This document shows, piece by piece, positions 29,410-39,900 of a stretch of 64,000 nucleotides of DNA (its first letter is position 1; each line of letters opens with the position of its first letter). A program made the position numbers and the translations under genes. This stretch comes from Mangrovibacter yixingensis (GTDB lineage: Bacteria; Pseudomonadota; Gammaproteobacteria; Enterobacterales; Enterobacteriaceae), in the NCBI RefSeq assembly GCF_020523985.1, contig NZ_JAIVKM010000003.1:186001-250000 (forward strand), read 5' to 3'. The notes under the pieces are model-generated. The model had not been told where the DNA came from. It ran no database searches and was given only the letters and a program-made list of their open reading frames with translations.

Positions 29410-29482
29410 AATTTCTCCTGCATCGTTGCCAGCGGGTGGCAACCGACGGCGCTAAAAGAAAGTGATCAGAAAAGTATGCCAG

Positions 29483-30805
29483 TTATTGGGTGATAGTGCT
29501 ATATACCACCGGAGTGTCAGCCACAGGGGCGCTGCCGATGGTGATGGCAGTTTTCACCATTTGCGCCGCAGCCAACCACTCAGCTTCGCCGCGGGCATGG
29601 ATAACAGCCAGAGGCCGCTGGGTATCCAACTTTTCCCCCAAACGCACGACATCAGACAGCCCTACGCTGTAATCAATCTCATCGCTGGCCTGGTGGCGTC
29701 CGCCGCCCAAAGACACCACAGCCATACCAAGCATGCGGGTATCCATTGCGGTGACATAACCACTCGTATCAGCAAACACCGCTTTGCTGAGCATGGCTTC
29801 AGGCAGGTAACGGTCATAGTGTTCAACAAAATCGGTTGGCCCGTGCTGTGCGGCAACCATGCGGCCAAAACACTCTGCAGCTTTGCCGTTATCCAGCACA
29901 TCATTCAGCATCTTCCGGGCGGTTGCTTCATCGGCAGCCAGTTTGCCCGACAACAGCATTTCAACGCTCAAGGCCATGGTGACAGCCTCCAGGCGAGGGT
30001 TACGCTGCTCACCCGTTAGGAAGCGCACAGCTTCACGCACTTCCAGCGCATTCCCCGCCGATGAAGCCAGCACCTGGTTCATATCAGTGAGCAAAGCCGT
30101 GGTACGCACACCGGCACCATTTGCAACAGAAACAATTGCCCGGGCCAGTGCTTCAGATTGTTCATACGTTGGCATAAATGCGCCGCTACCGACTTTGATG
30201 TCCATCACCAGCGCATCCAGCCCTTCAGCCAGTTTTTTCGCCAGAATAGAGGCGGTTATCAGTGGAATAGAATCTACCGTTGCGGTGATATCGCGTGTGG
30301 CATAAAAGCGGCGATCTGCCGGGGCCAGAGAATTCGTTTGCCCAATGATTGCCACGCCAACAGACGAAATAATATGGCGAAAATGCGTATCGTCCGGGTA
30401 AATATCAAAGCCCGGAATGGACTCCAGTTTATCCAGAGTCCCCCCCGTGTGGCCCAACCCACGCCCCGAAATCATCGGTACATACCCACCACAGGCTGCC
30501 ACCATCGGCCCGAGCATCAGAGAAGTCACATCGCCTACACCGCCAGTCGAGTGCTTATCCACTATCGGGCCATGTAAATTGAGGGATGACCAGTCCAAAA
30601 CTGTCCCAGAATCACGCATCGCCATCGTCAACGAAACGCGTTCAGGCATCGTCATATCGTGGAAAAAAATCGTCATTGCCAGGGCTGCAATTTGCCCTTC
30701 TGAAACGGTGTTATCACGGATCCCATTGACAAAAAAACGGATCTCTTCGTCACTCAGCGGGTGTCCATCACGTTTTTTACGGATAATTTCCTGGGCAAGA
30801 AACAC
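29483..30805 (-). CDS. deoA: DeoA thymidine phosphorylase
   Basis: Phosphorolyses thymidine and deoxyuridine to base plus deoxyribose 1-phosphate. 440 residues as in E. coli. The family signature [21 protein letters not shown] lies near 113 and the phosphate-binding KHSTGGVGD near 84. Second gene of deoCABD. Confidence 0.98.
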   Translation of the reverse strand: MFLAQEIIRKKRDGHPLSDEEIRFFVNGIRDNTVSEGQIAALAMTIFFHDMTMPERVSLTMAMRDSGTVLDWSSLNLHGPIVDKHSTGGVGDVTSLMLGPMVAACGGYVPMISGRGLGHTGGTLDKLESIPGFDIYPDDTHFRHIISSVGVAIIGQTNSLAPADRRFYATRDITATVDSIPLITASILAKKLAEGLDALVMDIKVGSGAFMPTYEQSEALARAIVSVANGAGVRTTALLTDMNQVLASSAGNALEVREAVRFLTGEQRNPRLEAVTMALSVEMLLSGKLAADEATARKMLNDVLDNGKAAECFGRMVAAQHGPTDFVEHYDRYLPEAMLSKAVFADTSGYVTAMDTRMLGMAVVSLGGGRHQASDEIDYSVGLSDVVRLGEKLDTQRPLAVIHARGEAEWLAAAQMVKTAITIGSAPVADTPVVYSTITQ

Positions 30806-30860
30806 TGTCGCCTCCTGAAGGTATCAGGGAATAAGGGAAAGCCCCTCTTCCCTGGGAAGA

Positions 30861-31640
30861 TCAATATTGGCTGTTGCTCTGGCCGTCACCGTGGCCAAGG
30901 GCCTTCAATAAACTGGCAAGCAGGCTGGATGCGCCAAAGCGGAAGTGGCGGGTATCAGCCCAATTTTCGCCAAGGATGTCACCAGCCATTTGCAAATACT
31001 GCTGTGCATCTTCGGCAGTACGCACACCACCTGCGGGTTTAAACCCCACGGTTTCCTGAACGCCCATATTCCGAATAACTTCCATCATCAGGCGTGCGCT
31101 TTCCGGCGTCGCGTTAACTGGCACTTTCCCGGTAGATGTCTTAATAAAATCGGCACCAGCATTAATGGCAATAGTAGAAGCCTTACGAATCAGTGCTTCC
31201 GTTTTTAACTCACCGGTTTCAATAATGACTTTCAGCAGCACATTTGCAGCCGTACAGGCGGCTTTACAGGCACTGACCAGCGCAAAACCAATCTCTTCAT
31301 CACCAGCCATTAATGCCCGGTAAGGAAACACAACATCCACTTCATCTGCACCATAAGCAATGGCTGCACGGGTTTCTGCCAACGCAATCTCGATGTCATC
31401 GTTGCCATGGGGGAAATTGGTCACTGTTGCAATTCGAACTTCCGGCGTACCCTGGGATTTGAGCGCCTTACGAGCGACAGGGATAAAGCGAGGATAAATG
31501 CAAATAGCCGCGGGTGTTCCCACGGGGGTTTTGGCCTGGCGACACAGAGCGATAACTTTTTCATCCGTGTCATCTTCATTCAGCGTGGTTAAATCCATTA
31601 AGTGCAGTGCGCGCAGGCTGCTACTGGTTAAATCATTCAT
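30861..31640 (-). CDS. deoC: DeoC deoxyribose-phosphate aldolase
   Basis: Class I aldolase cleaving 2-deoxyribose 5-phosphate to acetaldehyde and glyceraldehyde 3-phosphate. 259 residues, as in E. coli. Schiff-base lysine K167 in [10 protein letters not shown], with D102 and K201 also present. Two adjacent ATGs occur; 31640 is chosen because GGAG lies six bases before it and the length fits. First gene of deoCABD, with the DeoR operator about 85 bases upstream. Confidence 0.98.
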   Translation of the reverse strand: MNDLTSSSLRALHLMDLTTLNEDDTDEKVIALCRQAKTPVGTPAAICIYPRFIPVARKALKSQGTPEVRIATVTNFPHGNDDIEIALAETRAAIAYGADEVDVVFPYRALMAGDEEIGFALVSACKAACTAANVLLKVIIETGELKTEALIRKASTIAINAGADFIKTSTGKVPVNATPESARLMMEVIRNMGVQETVGFKPAGGVRTAEDAQQYLQMAGDILGENWADTRHFRFGASSLLASLLKALGHGDGQSNSQY

Positions 31641-31725
31641 CATCGTCTCCAACGAAAAGCGTGGTACAGGCACCCACAAGCAGAGCTTAAACCCACCACG
31701 CTATTCAGTTTCGCAGTATATGTAA

Positions 31726-31741
31726 TGTTAAAATTATAACA
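31726..31741. promoter_or_regulatory. DeoR operator overlapping a deo promoter -10 box
   Basis: TGTTAAAATTATAACA matches the E. coli DeoR operator TGTTAGAATTCTAACA at 14 of 16 positions. On the minus strand it contains TATAAT (31733-31738), a perfect -10 hexamer placed correctly for deoC, so repressor and polymerase would compete. Confidence 0.85.
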
Positions 31742-31808
31742 TTCATCACCAGCCATGTTTTGTGCATAGTTTCGCAAAACAGACAACTCTGGTGATATTC
31801 CTGCAACA

Positions 31809-31814
31809 ATTATA
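31809..31814 (-). promoter_or_regulatory. Possible second deo promoter (-10 box)
   Basis: TATAAT on the minus strand about 170 bases before deoC, with TGATTT 17 bases upstream as a weak -35. E. coli deo has two promoters, P1 and P2; this could be the second. Confidence 0.3.
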
Positions 31815-31845
31815 TGCGACAGACAAGATAAAATCACGCTCACCC

Positions 31846-31880
31846 AAAATAAGAAAGGCCGGTTCCCCCCCGGCCTTTCT
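31846..31880 (-). terminator. Terminator of the CNT nucleoside transporter gene
   Basis: AGAAAGGCCGG and CCGGCCTTTCT arms (31852-31862, 31870-31880) followed on the minus strand by TTATTTTG. It insulates the transporter gene from the deo promoter region. Confidence 0.75.
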
Positions 31881-31915
31881 CACATTGCAAAATGTTATAA
31901 AAATAACAAACCGCT

Positions 31916-33193
31916 CTACATTGACAGGAATATCCCGGCAATTGTTGCACTCATCAGGTTAGATAATGTCCCGGCGGCAACCGCTTTTAACCCCATACGG
32001 GCGACATCATGACGGCGGCCTGGTGCCATACTGCCTAACCCACCAATCAAAATGGCAATGGAGGAGAGGTTAGCAAACCCACACAATGCAAAAGAGATAA
32101 TCGCTTTGGTGTGAGCAGATAACACTTGCAAGCCAGCCGCAGCCACGGTCGCATCATCTTTCAGGTAAGCGCCAAAGTTCAGGTAGGCAACAAACTCATT
32201 GATAATCAGCTTCTGACCAATAAAGGAACCGGCAACCGTTGCTTCATTCCACGGAACGCCAATAATCCAGGCAAGAGGAGAAAATACCCAGCCCAGAATC
32301 AACTGCATAGAAAGTTCCGGGTGATTAAACCAGCCACCTACACCAGACAAAATACCGTTGAGCAAAGCAATCAACGCAACAAATGCCAGCAACATGGCCC
32401 CGACATTCAGTGCCAGTTGCATACCAGAAGAGGCACCAGAAGCAGCGGCATCCAGCACATTACTTGGGCGATCAGGGTCGTTTTCACCAATTTTCAAATC
32501 TGGCGCATCATGAGGTGTTTCTGTTTCCGGCACGATAAGCTTGGCAAACAACAAGCCGCCAGGTGCTGCCATGAAAGAAGCAGCAATCAAATACTCCAGC
32601 GGAACCCCCATCTGCGCATAACCTGCCAGAACAGAACCCGCTACAGATGCCAGACCACCACACATAACGGCAAACAGTTCTGAACGGGTCATCGTGGCAA
32701 TATAGGGCCGTACAACCAGAGGCGCTTCAGTCTGCCCAACAAAAATATTCGCTGTGGCAGAAAGTGACTCAGTACGTGAGGTTTTCAACACATAACGCAG
32801 GCCACCCCCGAGGATACGAATGATCAGTTGCATGATCCCCAGGTAATACAGCACAGCAATCAGAGATGAGAAGAAAACAATAATAGGCAGGACACGCAAA
32901 GCGAAAACAAAGCCCTGGTTACCGAACACTTCGAACATTTTGTCAGAAGCCAGGCCACCAAACAGGAACGAAATCCCGTCATTGCCGTAGGCAATCACTT
33001 TCGCAACGCCTTCCGACATTGCCAACAGCACTTTACGGCCGATAGGCACATAAAGCACCAGTGCGCCAATCAATACCTGAATCACCCAGGCACCGATTAC
33101 GGTTCGAAAATTAATAGCTTTACGGTTACTTGAAAGGAGCACGCCGATCAGTAACAACACGATCATGCCCACTAACCCCATGAGGATTTGCAT
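31916..33193 (-). CDS. CNT-family nucleoside transporter
   Basis: A 425-residue concentrative nucleoside transporter that imports nucleosides with H+ or Na+. The nucleoside-site motifs [12 protein letters not shown] (near 140) and NEFVAYLNF (near 330) are intact, as is the C-terminal [19 protein letters not shown]. By recall it is nearer to E. coli YeiJ/YeiM-type proteins and to the Vibrio CNT than to E. coli NupC. ATG 33193 was chosen because AGGAA precedes it; an open extension upstream is unsupported. The location next to deoCABD fits joint nucleoside uptake and catabolism. A strong CRP site lies about 140 bases upstream. E. coli K-12 has yjjI/yjjW here instead. Confidence 0.92.
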   Translation of the reverse strand: MQILMGLVGMIVLLLIGVLLSSNRKAINFRTVIGAWVIQVLIGALVLYVPIGRKVLLAMSEGVAKVIAYGNDGISFLFGGLASDKMFEVFGNQGFVFALRVLPIIVFFSSLIAVLYYLGIMQLIIRILGGGLRYVLKTSRTESLSATANIFVGQTEAPLVVRPYIATMTRSELFAVMCGGLASVAGSVLAGYAQMGVPLEYLIAASFMAAPGGLLFAKLIVPETETPHDAPDLKIGENDPDRPSNVLDAAASGASSGMQLALNVGAMLLAFVALIALLNGILSGVGGWFNHPELSMQLILGWVFSPLAWIIGVPWNEATVAGSFIGQKLIINEFVAYLNFGAYLKDDATVAAAGLQVLSAHTKAIISFALCGFANLSSIAILIGGLGSMAPGRRHDVARMGLKAVAAGTLSNLMSATIAGIFLSM

Positions 33194-33254
33194 AGATGGA
33201 TTCCTGCGCCAAGAGAAATATTCATTAACAGAATTATTGGTCGAAAACGCAGGC

Positions 33255-33260
33255 ATTATA
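33255..33260 (-). promoter_or_regulatory. Predicted -10 box of the nucleoside transporter gene
   Basis: TATAAT on the minus strand, about 60 bases before the start codon. The CRP site centre is then roughly 90 bases upstream of the expected start site, a spacing used by class I CRP promoters. The -35 is weak, as expected for an activator-dependent promoter. Confidence 0.45.
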
Positions 33261-33329
33261 ACGGTAGGAAATCACTAAATTGATATATGAATCACGTTAT
33301 CTACGCAACAAATACAAACGTTAATCTTA

Positions 33330-33351
33330 TACAGTGATCTACGTCACATTT
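33330..33351. promoter_or_regulatory. CRP-cAMP binding site upstream of the nucleoside transporter
   Basis: GTGA-TCTACG-TCACA core with flanking T/A bases closely follows the CRP consensus TGTGA-N6-TCACA. It abuts the yjjV stop codon. Carbon-source control of nucleoside transport is established for enterobacteria. Confidence 0.8.
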
Positions 33352-34140
33352 TCAATTGGTTTGCGCAACGGCAGGAAAAAGTGCGCAAGTATTTCGCATG
33401 ATTGCAGAGGCTATTTCGTCTGGATTCTCACTACGCAACTGGCAAAGTATGTCAAAAACTAGCGCGACCCGTTCTGGACGGTTTGCCTGCCCTTGCCAAC
33501 CATTGAGCGGCATATCTGGTGAATCCGTTTCGAGCACCAGTGCTTCAAGCGGTAACCGGGCAATGGCTTTACGCGTTTTTGCCGCACGGGGATAGGTGAT
33601 GGTTCCCCCCACACCAATGTAATAACCGAGATCGACAAACCGCATCGCCTGTTCAAAACTACCAGAAAACCCATGAACCACACCGGTTTTGGGCAATGAG
33701 GCCTGGCGTAATAACATAGCCAGCTTGTCGTGAGTACGCCGGGAATGAAGAATAACAGGTAACTGCCAGCGTTTTGCTATTGCAAATTGCGCTTGGAGCA
33801 TAGCAACCTGCTTCGGTAAGTCAGGTGTTTCACGGTAAGCATCCAGGCCGGTTTCACCCACCGCGACCACTTTTTCCGGTTGGCTGGCTAAGGCGTTATC
33901 CAATGCCTGTAAAGCGGCATCATCATGCTGTTCGATATACATGGGGTGCAGACCCAGAGCAGCATAGACAGCCGGGTAGTCCCGCGCCAAAGCAAGCACC
34001 GCGTTAAATTGCCCGGCGCTAATTGCCGGAACAATAATCTTCTCCACTCCTGCGTTCGCCGCACGCGCCAGGCTGCTTTTTTCATCGCCAGTAAACGGGG
34101 GAAAATCAAAATGGCAGTGGGTATCAATAAAGCGGTACAT
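33352..34140 (-). CDS. yjjV: YjjV, TatD-family metal-dependent hydrolase
   Basis: A 262-residue TatD-type (amidohydrolase superfamily) putative DNase. Metal ligands appear in FIDTHCHFD (residues 4-12), the GETGLD glutamate near 95, HSR near 131 and the late LETDSPDMP aspartate near 208. Its start overlaps the yjjU stop by one base (TGATG), so the two are translationally coupled, as in E. coli. Substrate unknown. Confidence 0.94.
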   Translation of the reverse strand: MYRFIDTHCHFDFPPFTGDEKSSLARAANAGVEKIIVPAISAGQFNAVLALARDYPAVYAALGLHPMYIEQHDDAALQALDNALASQPEKVVAVGETGLDAYRETPDLPKQVAMLQAQFAIAKRWQLPVILHSRRTHDKLAMLLRQASLPKTGVVHGFSGSFEQAMRFVDLGYYIGVGGTITYPRAAKTRKAIARLPLEALVLETDSPDMPLNGWQGQANRPERVALVFDILCQLRSENPDEIASAIMRNTCALFPAVAQTN

Positions 34141-35204
34141 CAGGCGCTATCTCCCTGCTCCAGGCGGCCATCGCTGCCAAAAGTATCATCATTCGCCTGG
34201 CGAACCGGCACCACATCGTTAGCTGCCTGGCCTGGAATAATAATTTTTTGGGAAACAGGTAACGCTGCTGCAACCGGTGGTGCTGCAACTAACCATTTGG
34301 CGACGGTCGCCAGGAAATAGCGTCCACACAGACGCCCCATCTTATAATCAGCACGTAATGCAGGCAGACGGCTCCCCAGGGCCATACTTTTCAGCGCGAC
34401 TGGCGGGTATATTTCAATCACATTCACCCCATCCGGTGGCGATTCAATAAATTGCTGGGTGGCGCTGTAACAGGCCTCATGGTGCTGCACCAGGTTTACC
34501 AAAGGCTGTAAGCTGCTTTCACCTAACCAGCGCTGCATCCGTTGAAACCACTGTGGCGTGTAATACATTTGCGAAGGAACAGTGCGGATAACCACTACCG
34601 TTTTTGCTCCACGGCGCACAGCTTCCTGTACCGGGATAGCATCACTAATTCCCCCGTCCTGATAACTAATGCCATTCAATGTTACGCCATTACGGTAAAA
34701 ACCAGGTATCGCGCTGGAGGCACGAATCAGATCCAACCAGGTATCTGCGGCAGGAGAAAAATATTCTGGGGTGTAATCATCACTGCGGCAGGCACACAGG
34801 TAAAACCTTTTTCCCTGGTCAAACAATTTTGCCGCCTGGTCCATTGCCAGTGGCATGGTTTGCGCGGTGGAATCCACCAGCCAGTCAAGATCAATCAGGT
34901 GCCCGCCACGCACAAAGCGTACCGGGTCAAAAAATTCTCTTTGCGTGGTATAGCGGGTAATAACACGCCATGCATAGCCCCGTTGCCCACATAACCAGGA
35001 CGATAAATTCTGTGCACCTGCAGAAGTACCAAAGAAATCATCAAATGGATTAAAACTGGCACGTAAAAACTCATCGAGCACACCGGCTGTAAAAATGCCG
35101 CGCTGCCCGCCCCCTTCACAAACCAGTGCCATTTTTCCTGGTTCAAAAGGTGTTAACGAGAGTGGAGAGAGATCCCCAAGTGTCACCGGAATATATTGTC
35201 CCAT
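34140..35204 (-). CDS. yjjU: YjjU, patatin-like phospholipase family
   Basis: A 354-residue patatin-fold lipid acyl hydrolase, against 357 in E. coli. The oxyanion loop GGGQRGIF lies near residues 31-38, the nucleophile serine in FGTSAGAQN near 60 and the catalytic aspartate in YQDGGISDA near 183. The C-terminal 40 residues are low-complexity and variable. Upstream partner of yjjV. Confidence 0.94.
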   Translation of the reverse strand: MGQYIPVTLGDLSPLSLTPFEPGKMALVCEGGGQRGIFTAGVLDEFLRASFNPFDDFFGTSAGAQNLSSWLCGQRGYAWRVITRYTTQREFFDPVRFVRGGHLIDLDWLVDSTAQTMPLAMDQAAKLFDQGKRFYLCACRSDDYTPEYFSPAADTWLDLIRASSAIPGFYRNGVTLNGISYQDGGISDAIPVQEAVRRGAKTVVVIRTVPSQMYYTPQWFQRMQRWLGESSLQPLVNLVQHHEACYSATQQFIESPPDGVNVIEIYPPVALKSMALGSRLPALRADYKMGRLCGRYFLATVAKWLVAAPPVAAALPVSQKIIIPGQAANDVVPVRQANDDTFGSDGRLEQGDSA

Positions 35205-35250
35205 GGGCGGTCTGCCTGATTAGCTATACAAAAGGAATGGTCCAGACAGT

Positions 35251-35275
35251 AAAAAGCCAGTCGCCCGGACTGGCT
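35251..35275 (-). terminator. ytjA terminator
   Basis: AGCCAGTC and GACTGGCT arms (35255-35262, 35268-35275) with TTTTTACTG after them on the minus strand, between ytjA and yjjU. Confidence 0.8.
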
Positions 35276-35308
35276 CTTACTCAACCCATGTTGTACCACA
35301 CTTTCCAG

Positions 35309-35470
35309 CTATGGACGCCGACGCCCTGTAAAAAGGCTGACCAGAAAGAGCACAATCCCGACAACAAAGACAATTTTCGCAGCCCCTGCCGCAGTCCCCG
35401 CCAGGCCGCCGAAGCCTAACGCCGCCGCAATCACTGCCACAATTAAGAAGATAATTCCCCAACGAAACAT
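35309..35470 (-). CDS. ytjA: YtjA, UPF0391 small membrane protein
   Basis: A 53-residue protein that is easy to miss. It starts [20 protein letters not shown], continues with the glycine/alanine-rich [12 protein letters not shown] and ends [13 protein letters not shown]. Two membrane helices separated by a short basic turn. It matches E. coli YtjA (53 residues) almost throughout. AAGGAGCG precedes the ATG at 35470. Small UPF0391 proteins are commonly stress-induced; here it lies directly downstream of osmY. Confidence 0.93.
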   Translation of the reverse strand: MFRWGIIFLIVAVIAAALGFGGLAGTAAGAAKIVFVVGIVLFLVSLFTGRRRP

Positions 35471-35542
35471 AAACGCTCCTTACCCAAAGTGAATAATGAT
35501 TGCCACCGGCCAGTGCACCAGTAACACCTGGTTGGTTCGCGT

Positions 35543-35565
35543 CGGGCTTGCCTGAGGCAAGCCCG
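35543..35565. terminator. Hairpin between osmY and ytjA
   Basis: Perfect stem CGGGCTTGCC / GGCAAGCCCG with loop TGA. There is no T tract on either strand, so it may end osmY inefficiently or act as an mRNA-stabilising stem. Confidence 0.4.
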
Positions 35566-35582
35566 GGTCCGTCTGATTACTC

Positions 35583-36200
35583 TTACGCTTTAACTTTTAG
35601 TTCATTTTTGACACTTTTCACGCCATCAATGGCTTTAGCGATGGTTTCTGCCCGTTGTGCCTGTGCATTGTTATTCACGGTCCCCGTCAGCAGCACCACG
35701 CCCTGGGTGGTTTCCACTTTTATTTTGCGCGACGGAACAATGTCATCGGCAAGGAACTTCGCCTTAATCTCGCTGGTTGTGGCGGTATCACCGGCATAAC
35801 CTTTCAGGCTCTGCGAATCACTGTCTTTCACCTGCAATTTGTCGCTGACTGACTTCACGCCATCAACACGCTGGGCGACATTCACTGCCGTTTCAGCCAG
35901 TTTCTGGCTGGTGACAAACCCACTTAGGGTCACAACGCCTTTGTCTGTGTCGACGGAGATATCGGTACTCTTGACCGAGTCGTTATTCATTAAAGCCGAT
36001 TTAACTTTTGCTGTTATCGCACTATCATCCATGAAATTACCGACTTTAGTGACAGAGCTGTCGATTTTTTGTCCCGCAGAATCCGCCATAGTCTGTGCTT
36101 TAGCGGCTGTAGTGCTTTCAGCAAAAGCGGCACCACTAACCAGAACAGAACCCAACGCAATTGCCAGCAGAGAGTGAGAAATCTTGTTTGTCATGTTCAT
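35583..36200 (-). CDS. osmY: OsmY periplasmic chaperone
   Basis: Osmotically and RpoS-induced periplasmic protein that helps fold outer-membrane proteins. 205 residues against 201 in E. coli. Signal peptide cut after SGAAFA (near residue 28). Two BON domains, about 60-125 and 140-205, each with the [14 protein letters not shown] / [13 protein letters not shown] core. GGAAAG precedes ATG 36200; an in-frame ATG two codons later is possible. Confidence 0.97.
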   Translation of the reverse strand: MNMTNKISHSLLAIALGSVLVSGAAFAESTTAAKAQTMADSAGQKIDSSVTKVGNFMDDSAITAKVKSALMNNDSVKSTDISVDTDKGVVTLSGFVTSQKLAETAVNVAQRVDGVKSVSDKLQVKDSDSQSLKGYAGDTATTSEIKAKFLADDIVPSRKIKVETTQGVVLLTGTVNNNAQAQRAETIAKAIDGVKSVKNELKVKA

Positions 36201-36579
36201 CGATTCTTTCCTTATGTTTGCTCAGTATTTGAGCCTGTGCTGGTAGTAACCAGCCGTTATTCACCCTGTCTAAAAAAAACCAACTAACGGTGAATAAATT
36301 CAATAAAAGAACAAATAATCCGCATTTAAAACCACATAGTATGTATTTGTTAGCGTTTTAAACCAGAAGTTGCTGTCAGAAGTCACTATAGTTCACTGAC
36401 TTTAAAAAACGATCGGATAAACGGAAGAAACCGCTAAATCGGCCTAATTTTGGGGGTTTTTAAGAACATTCTGCGCAAAAAGCACAATGAAAGAAAGGAT
36501 ATAAAAAAGCCTGGCCCGCGTTAATTTCGCAGGCCAGGCTCTGGCAAAACCAGCACTCGCCGGTTGGCAAAATGCCCTG
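36201..36579. other. 379-bp osmY-prfC intergenic region
   Basis: Contains the osmY promoter region (AT-rich) and, at its right end, the prfC terminator (36503-36540). No gene is seen. No RpoS -10 is clear enough to mark. Confidence 0.5.
36503..36540 (-). terminator. prfC terminator
   Basis: Long stem AGCCTGGCC / GGCCAGGCT with inner GCG/CGC pairing, followed on the minus strand by TTTTTTATAT. Confidence 0.88.
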
Positions 36580-38169
36580 TTAGTGTTCGCGCGTTTTGCG
36601 GAATGTCACGTCAGGGTAGCGTTCCTGAGTCAGGTTGAGGTTAACCATGGTTGGTGCGATATACGCAAGGTTATCTCCCCCATCCAGCGCCAGTTGTACT
36701 TCATTTTTACGTTTAAATTCTTCGAATTTTTTCACGTCTGAGCATTCTACCCAACGGGCAGTGGCAACGTTGACTGACTCATAAATTGCTTCAACGTTGT
36801 ATTCACTTTTCAGGCGGGCAACAACGACATCAAACTGCAGCACACCAACAGCACCAACAATCAAGTCATTGTTAATCAACGGGCGGAAGACTTGCACCGC
36901 ACCTTCTTCAGATAACTGCACCAGCCCTTTGAGCAACTGTTTTTGCTTCAGCGGGTCGCGCAGGCGAATACGGCGGAACAATTCTGGGGCGAAGTTCGGG
37001 ATCCCGGTAAACTTCATGTTTTCACCCTGCGTGAAGGTATCGCCAATCTGGATAGTGCCGTGGTTATGCAGACCAAGGATATCGCCAGGATAGGCTTCTT
37101 CAACATGAGCACGGTCGCCAGCCATAAAAGTCAGGGCATCAGAGATAACAACATCTTTGCCAGTACGTACCTGGCGTAGTTTCATCCCTTTTTCATATTT
37201 ACCGGAAACAACACGCATAAACGCAACACGGTCACGGTGTTTCGGGTCCATATTGGCCTGAATTTTGAAAACAAAGCCGGTGAATTTATCTTCTTTAGCT
37301 TCAACTGTACGCGCGTCAGTCTGGCGTGGCATGGGTTTCGGTGCCCAGGCAACAAGGCCATCAAGCATATGGTCTACACCAAAGTTACCCAGCGCGGTAC
37401 CGAAGAATACAGGTGTAATATCGCCACTCAGGAACAAGTCTTCATCAAACTCATTGGAAGCCCCTTTCACCAGCTCCAACTCATCGCGCAATTGCCCGGC
37501 CAGATCCTCACCTACAGCTTTATCCAGCTCAGGGTTATCCAGGCCTTTAACAATACGAACTTCCTGAATGGTGTGCCCCTGGCCACTCTGATACAAATAG
37601 GTTTCATCTTTGTACAGGTGATAAACGCCTTTAAATAATTTGCCACAACCAATAGGCCAGGTGATAGGCGCGCAGGAAATATTCAGTTCGTTTTCCACTT
37701 CATCCAGCAACTCCATTGGGTCGCGGATATCACGGTCAAGCTTGTTCATAAACGTCAGGATAGGCGTATCACGCAAGCGTGTGACTTCCATCAGTTTACG
37801 GGTACGGTCTTCTACACCTTTCGCCGCGTCAATCACCATCAGGCAGCAGTCAACTGCGGTCAGTGTACGGTAGGTATCTTCAGAGAAGTCTTCGTGCCCT
37901 GGGGTATCCAGCAGGTTAACCAGGCAATCATGATACGGAAACTGCATCACAGATGTGGTAATAGAAATCCCACGCTGTTTTTCCATCTCCATCCAGTCGG
38001 ATTTGGCATGATGGCTGGAACCGCGGCCTTTCACTGTTCCCGCGGTTTGAATAGCCTGTCCGAACAACAACACTTTTTCAGTAATCGTTGTTTTACCCGC
38101 ATCCGGGTGAGAAATGATGGCAAAAGTGCGGCGGCGGGCCACCTCTTGCTCGAAAGGAGACAACGTCAT
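36580..38169 (-). CDS. prfC: PrfC peptide chain release factor 3
   Basis: Translational GTPase RF3, which removes RF1/RF2 from the ribosome after peptide release. 529 residues, as in E. coli. G1 SHPDAGKTT (19-27), G3 DTPGHEDF near 87 and G4 NKLD near 141 are all intact. Monocistronic, with its own terminator. Confidence 0.98.
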   Translation of the reverse strand: MTLSPFEQEVARRRTFAIISHPDAGKTTITEKVLLFGQAIQTAGTVKGRGSSHHAKSDWMEMEKQRGISITTSVMQFPYHDCLVNLLDTPGHEDFSEDTYRTLTAVDCCLMVIDAAKGVEDRTRKLMEVTRLRDTPILTFMNKLDRDIRDPMELLDEVENELNISCAPITWPIGCGKLFKGVYHLYKDETYLYQSGQGHTIQEVRIVKGLDNPELDKAVGEDLAGQLRDELELVKGASNEFDEDLFLSGDITPVFFGTALGNFGVDHMLDGLVAWAPKPMPRQTDARTVEAKEDKFTGFVFKIQANMDPKHRDRVAFMRVVSGKYEKGMKLRQVRTGKDVVISDALTFMAGDRAHVEEAYPGDILGLHNHGTIQIGDTFTQGENMKFTGIPNFAPELFRRIRLRDPLKQKQLLKGLVQLSEEGAVQVFRPLINNDLIVGAVGVLQFDVVVARLKSEYNVEAIYESVNVATARWVECSDVKKFEEFKRKNEVQLALDGGDNLAYIAPTMVNLNLTQERYPDVTFRKTREH

Positions 38170-38263
38170 AATTCAGTCTTCTGTGTCAGGGCGCAAACGC
38201 TGTTCACGCCTCAAGGATTGGTAAAAATGTGCGCTATTTTACCCAACAGTCCGGGCCAGACAA

Positions 38264-38941
38264 TCATTGTTTACACAGGCGTTGCTCCAGTTCGCTTAAC
38301 GAAGCTACCTGCCAGTCTGGTGTAATCCCTTCGGGCAGGGTGCGCTGATGGCTGTTGACCCAGCAAGTTGCCAGGCCAGCATTGATTCCACCCAAAATAT
38401 CGGACTCAGGTGTATCTCCAACCATTAACACACGGGCACGGGAAGGGTTTCCCATTTTATTCAATGCATAATCAAAGATGGAAGCATCCGGCTTCGCCAC
38501 GCCTACTTGTTCAGAAATCACCAACAGATCGAACAAATGCGCCGTGCCTGTGCGTGCCAGGCGGCGTTCCTGCAGTGCAGTAAAGCCATTAGTGATGATG
38601 CCCATTTTTACCTTGCCATGCAGAGCGTTGAGCAGAGACATAGCACCAGGTAAAGGCGAACATATCTCCGCCATAGCATTTAAAAACGCATCATTTAATT
38701 CAGCTGGCGGTACACGCAATTTATCCGCCCAGCCTTGAAAGCGTTGATGCTGCAATTGTAACGCACTAATCGCGCCGTTTTGGTAATCCACCCACAACGG
38801 CTTATTTACAGCCTGATAATCCTGGAAATCTTCGGATGTAAACGTAACGCTATAATCCAGAAACATTCTTTGCAAACCGCTGAACGCATCAAACGTAAAC
38901 AGCGTTTCATCGGCATCAAAAAGAATCCAGTCCCACTGCAT
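38264..38941 (-). CDS. yjjG: YjjG pyrimidine nucleotidase
   Basis: HAD-family 5'-nucleotidase acting on dUMP, dTMP and non-canonical pyrimidine nucleotides. 225 residues, as in E. coli. Motif I reads FDADETLF (residues 6-13), motif [10 protein letters not shown], motif III VGVAKPD and motif [13 protein letters not shown] 38941 is used because GGAGCG precedes it and the length fits. Last of the holD-rimI-yjjG series. Confidence 0.96.
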   Translation of the reverse strand: MQWDWILFDADETLFTFDAFSGLQRMFLDYSVTFTSEDFQDYQAVNKPLWVDYQNGAISALQLQHQRFQGWADKLRVPPAELNDAFLNAMAEICSPLPGAMSLLNALHGKVKMGIITNGFTALQERRLARTGTAHLFDLLVISEQVGVAKPDASIFDYALNKMGNPSRARVLMVGDTPESDILGGINAGLATCWVNSHQRTLPEGITPDWQVASLSELEQRLCKQ

Positions 38942-38970
38942 GGCTTCGCTCCGTTGTTTCTCTTTTTTAT

Positions 38971-39414
38971 TCACCCAAGCGGCAGCGCCATAACAATGGC
39001 ATCCTCACGCCCGGTGGCGCAAGGATAGTAATTACTGCGCACGGTGACTTCGTTAAAACCTAATTGCTCATATAAAGCGCGGGCGCCCTGGTTTGATGCC
39101 CGAACCTCCAGCCACAGCGTGAGTACATCACTTTTTTCCAGCGCTGCAATCAGGTGCTCAAGCAATTCACGCCCCAGCCCTTTACGTTGCATGGAAGGGT
39201 CAACAGCAATATTGAACAGTGTTGCTTCGTCCAGCACAACCTGCGTGATGGCAAAGGCCGCCAGTTGCCCATCCACCCATAAGCCATAGTTGCGATACCG
39301 CTCACCCTGGTTACTGATAAGCGTTTTTTCACTCCATGGGAAAGCGTGGCTGCGTTGTTCTATCGCCCAGGCGGCTGCGAGGTCAGTTGGCGTCAGGGAA
39401 GAGATCGTGTTCAT
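38971..39414 (-). CDS. rimI: RimI ribosomal protein bS18 N-acetyltransferase
   Basis: GNAT-family acetyltransferase that modifies the N-terminal alanine of ribosomal protein S18. 147 residues against 148. The acetyl-CoA loop [13 protein letters not shown] is near 77 and the C-terminal ALYEQLGF near 112. The start ([12 protein letters not shown]) lies inside holD, a 32-base overlap that also occurs in E. coli. Confidence 0.97.
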   Translation of the reverse strand: MNTISSLTPTDLAAAWAIEQRSHAFPWSEKTLISNQGERYRNYGLWVDGQLAAFAITQVVLDEATLFNIAVDPSMQRKGLGRELLEHLIAALEKSDVLTLWLEVRASNQGARALYEQLGFNEVTVRSNYYPCATGREDAIVMALPLG

Positions 39415-39796
39415 GTTGGCAAATTTGTTTCCACAGCGCCCGGCGCGCCTGGTGGTCCTGATAAAGTTCATCCAACCCGGGAGAGGATAAGTTGACGCCA
39501 GGCTGCGCGGCAGGGCACGGAGCGCCCAACCACCAGATATGGCAGCAGCTACCAGACGGCAACATGTCTACCTTTTCTGGGGATAACAACATGACCTGTT
39601 CTGCAGAGAGTTGCAAACCACGCAGAACATCCTGAATAAAAGGGTTGTGCAATTCCGGCAATGGCCGGGCAACTATCAATAATCGCACCGCAGACGGTAC
39701 TGTGATAGCAACCTCACCTTGCAGCACACCGGGGCGGCGTAGCACCCATTGGGTAATGCCCAGTTGCTGAAGTTGCCAGTCTCGTCGGGATGTCAT
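39383..39796 (-). CDS. holD: HolD, DNA polymerase III psi subunit
   Basis: Psi subunit of the clamp loader, which with chi links the holoenzyme to SSB. 137 residues, equal to E. coli. It begins MTSRRDWQLQQLGITQWVLRR; the N terminus binds chi. It overlaps rimI and is divergent from rsmC across about 100 bases. Confidence 0.96.
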   Translation of the reverse strand: MTSRRDWQLQQLGITQWVLRRPGVLQGEVAITVPSAVRLLIVARPLPELHNPFIQDVLRGLQLSAEQVMLLSPEKVDMLPSGSCCHIWWLGAPCPAAQPGVNLSSPGLDELYQDHQARRALWKQICQHEHDLFPDAN

Positions 39797-39900
39797 GCGT
39801 AGCCTTGTTTCTCGTCAGAAGGGCGCAAATATAGCAAATCCGTCGTATCTGCGCCAACAAACCACTATAATCACGCCTCAGAATATTAAGGAGACAGTTA

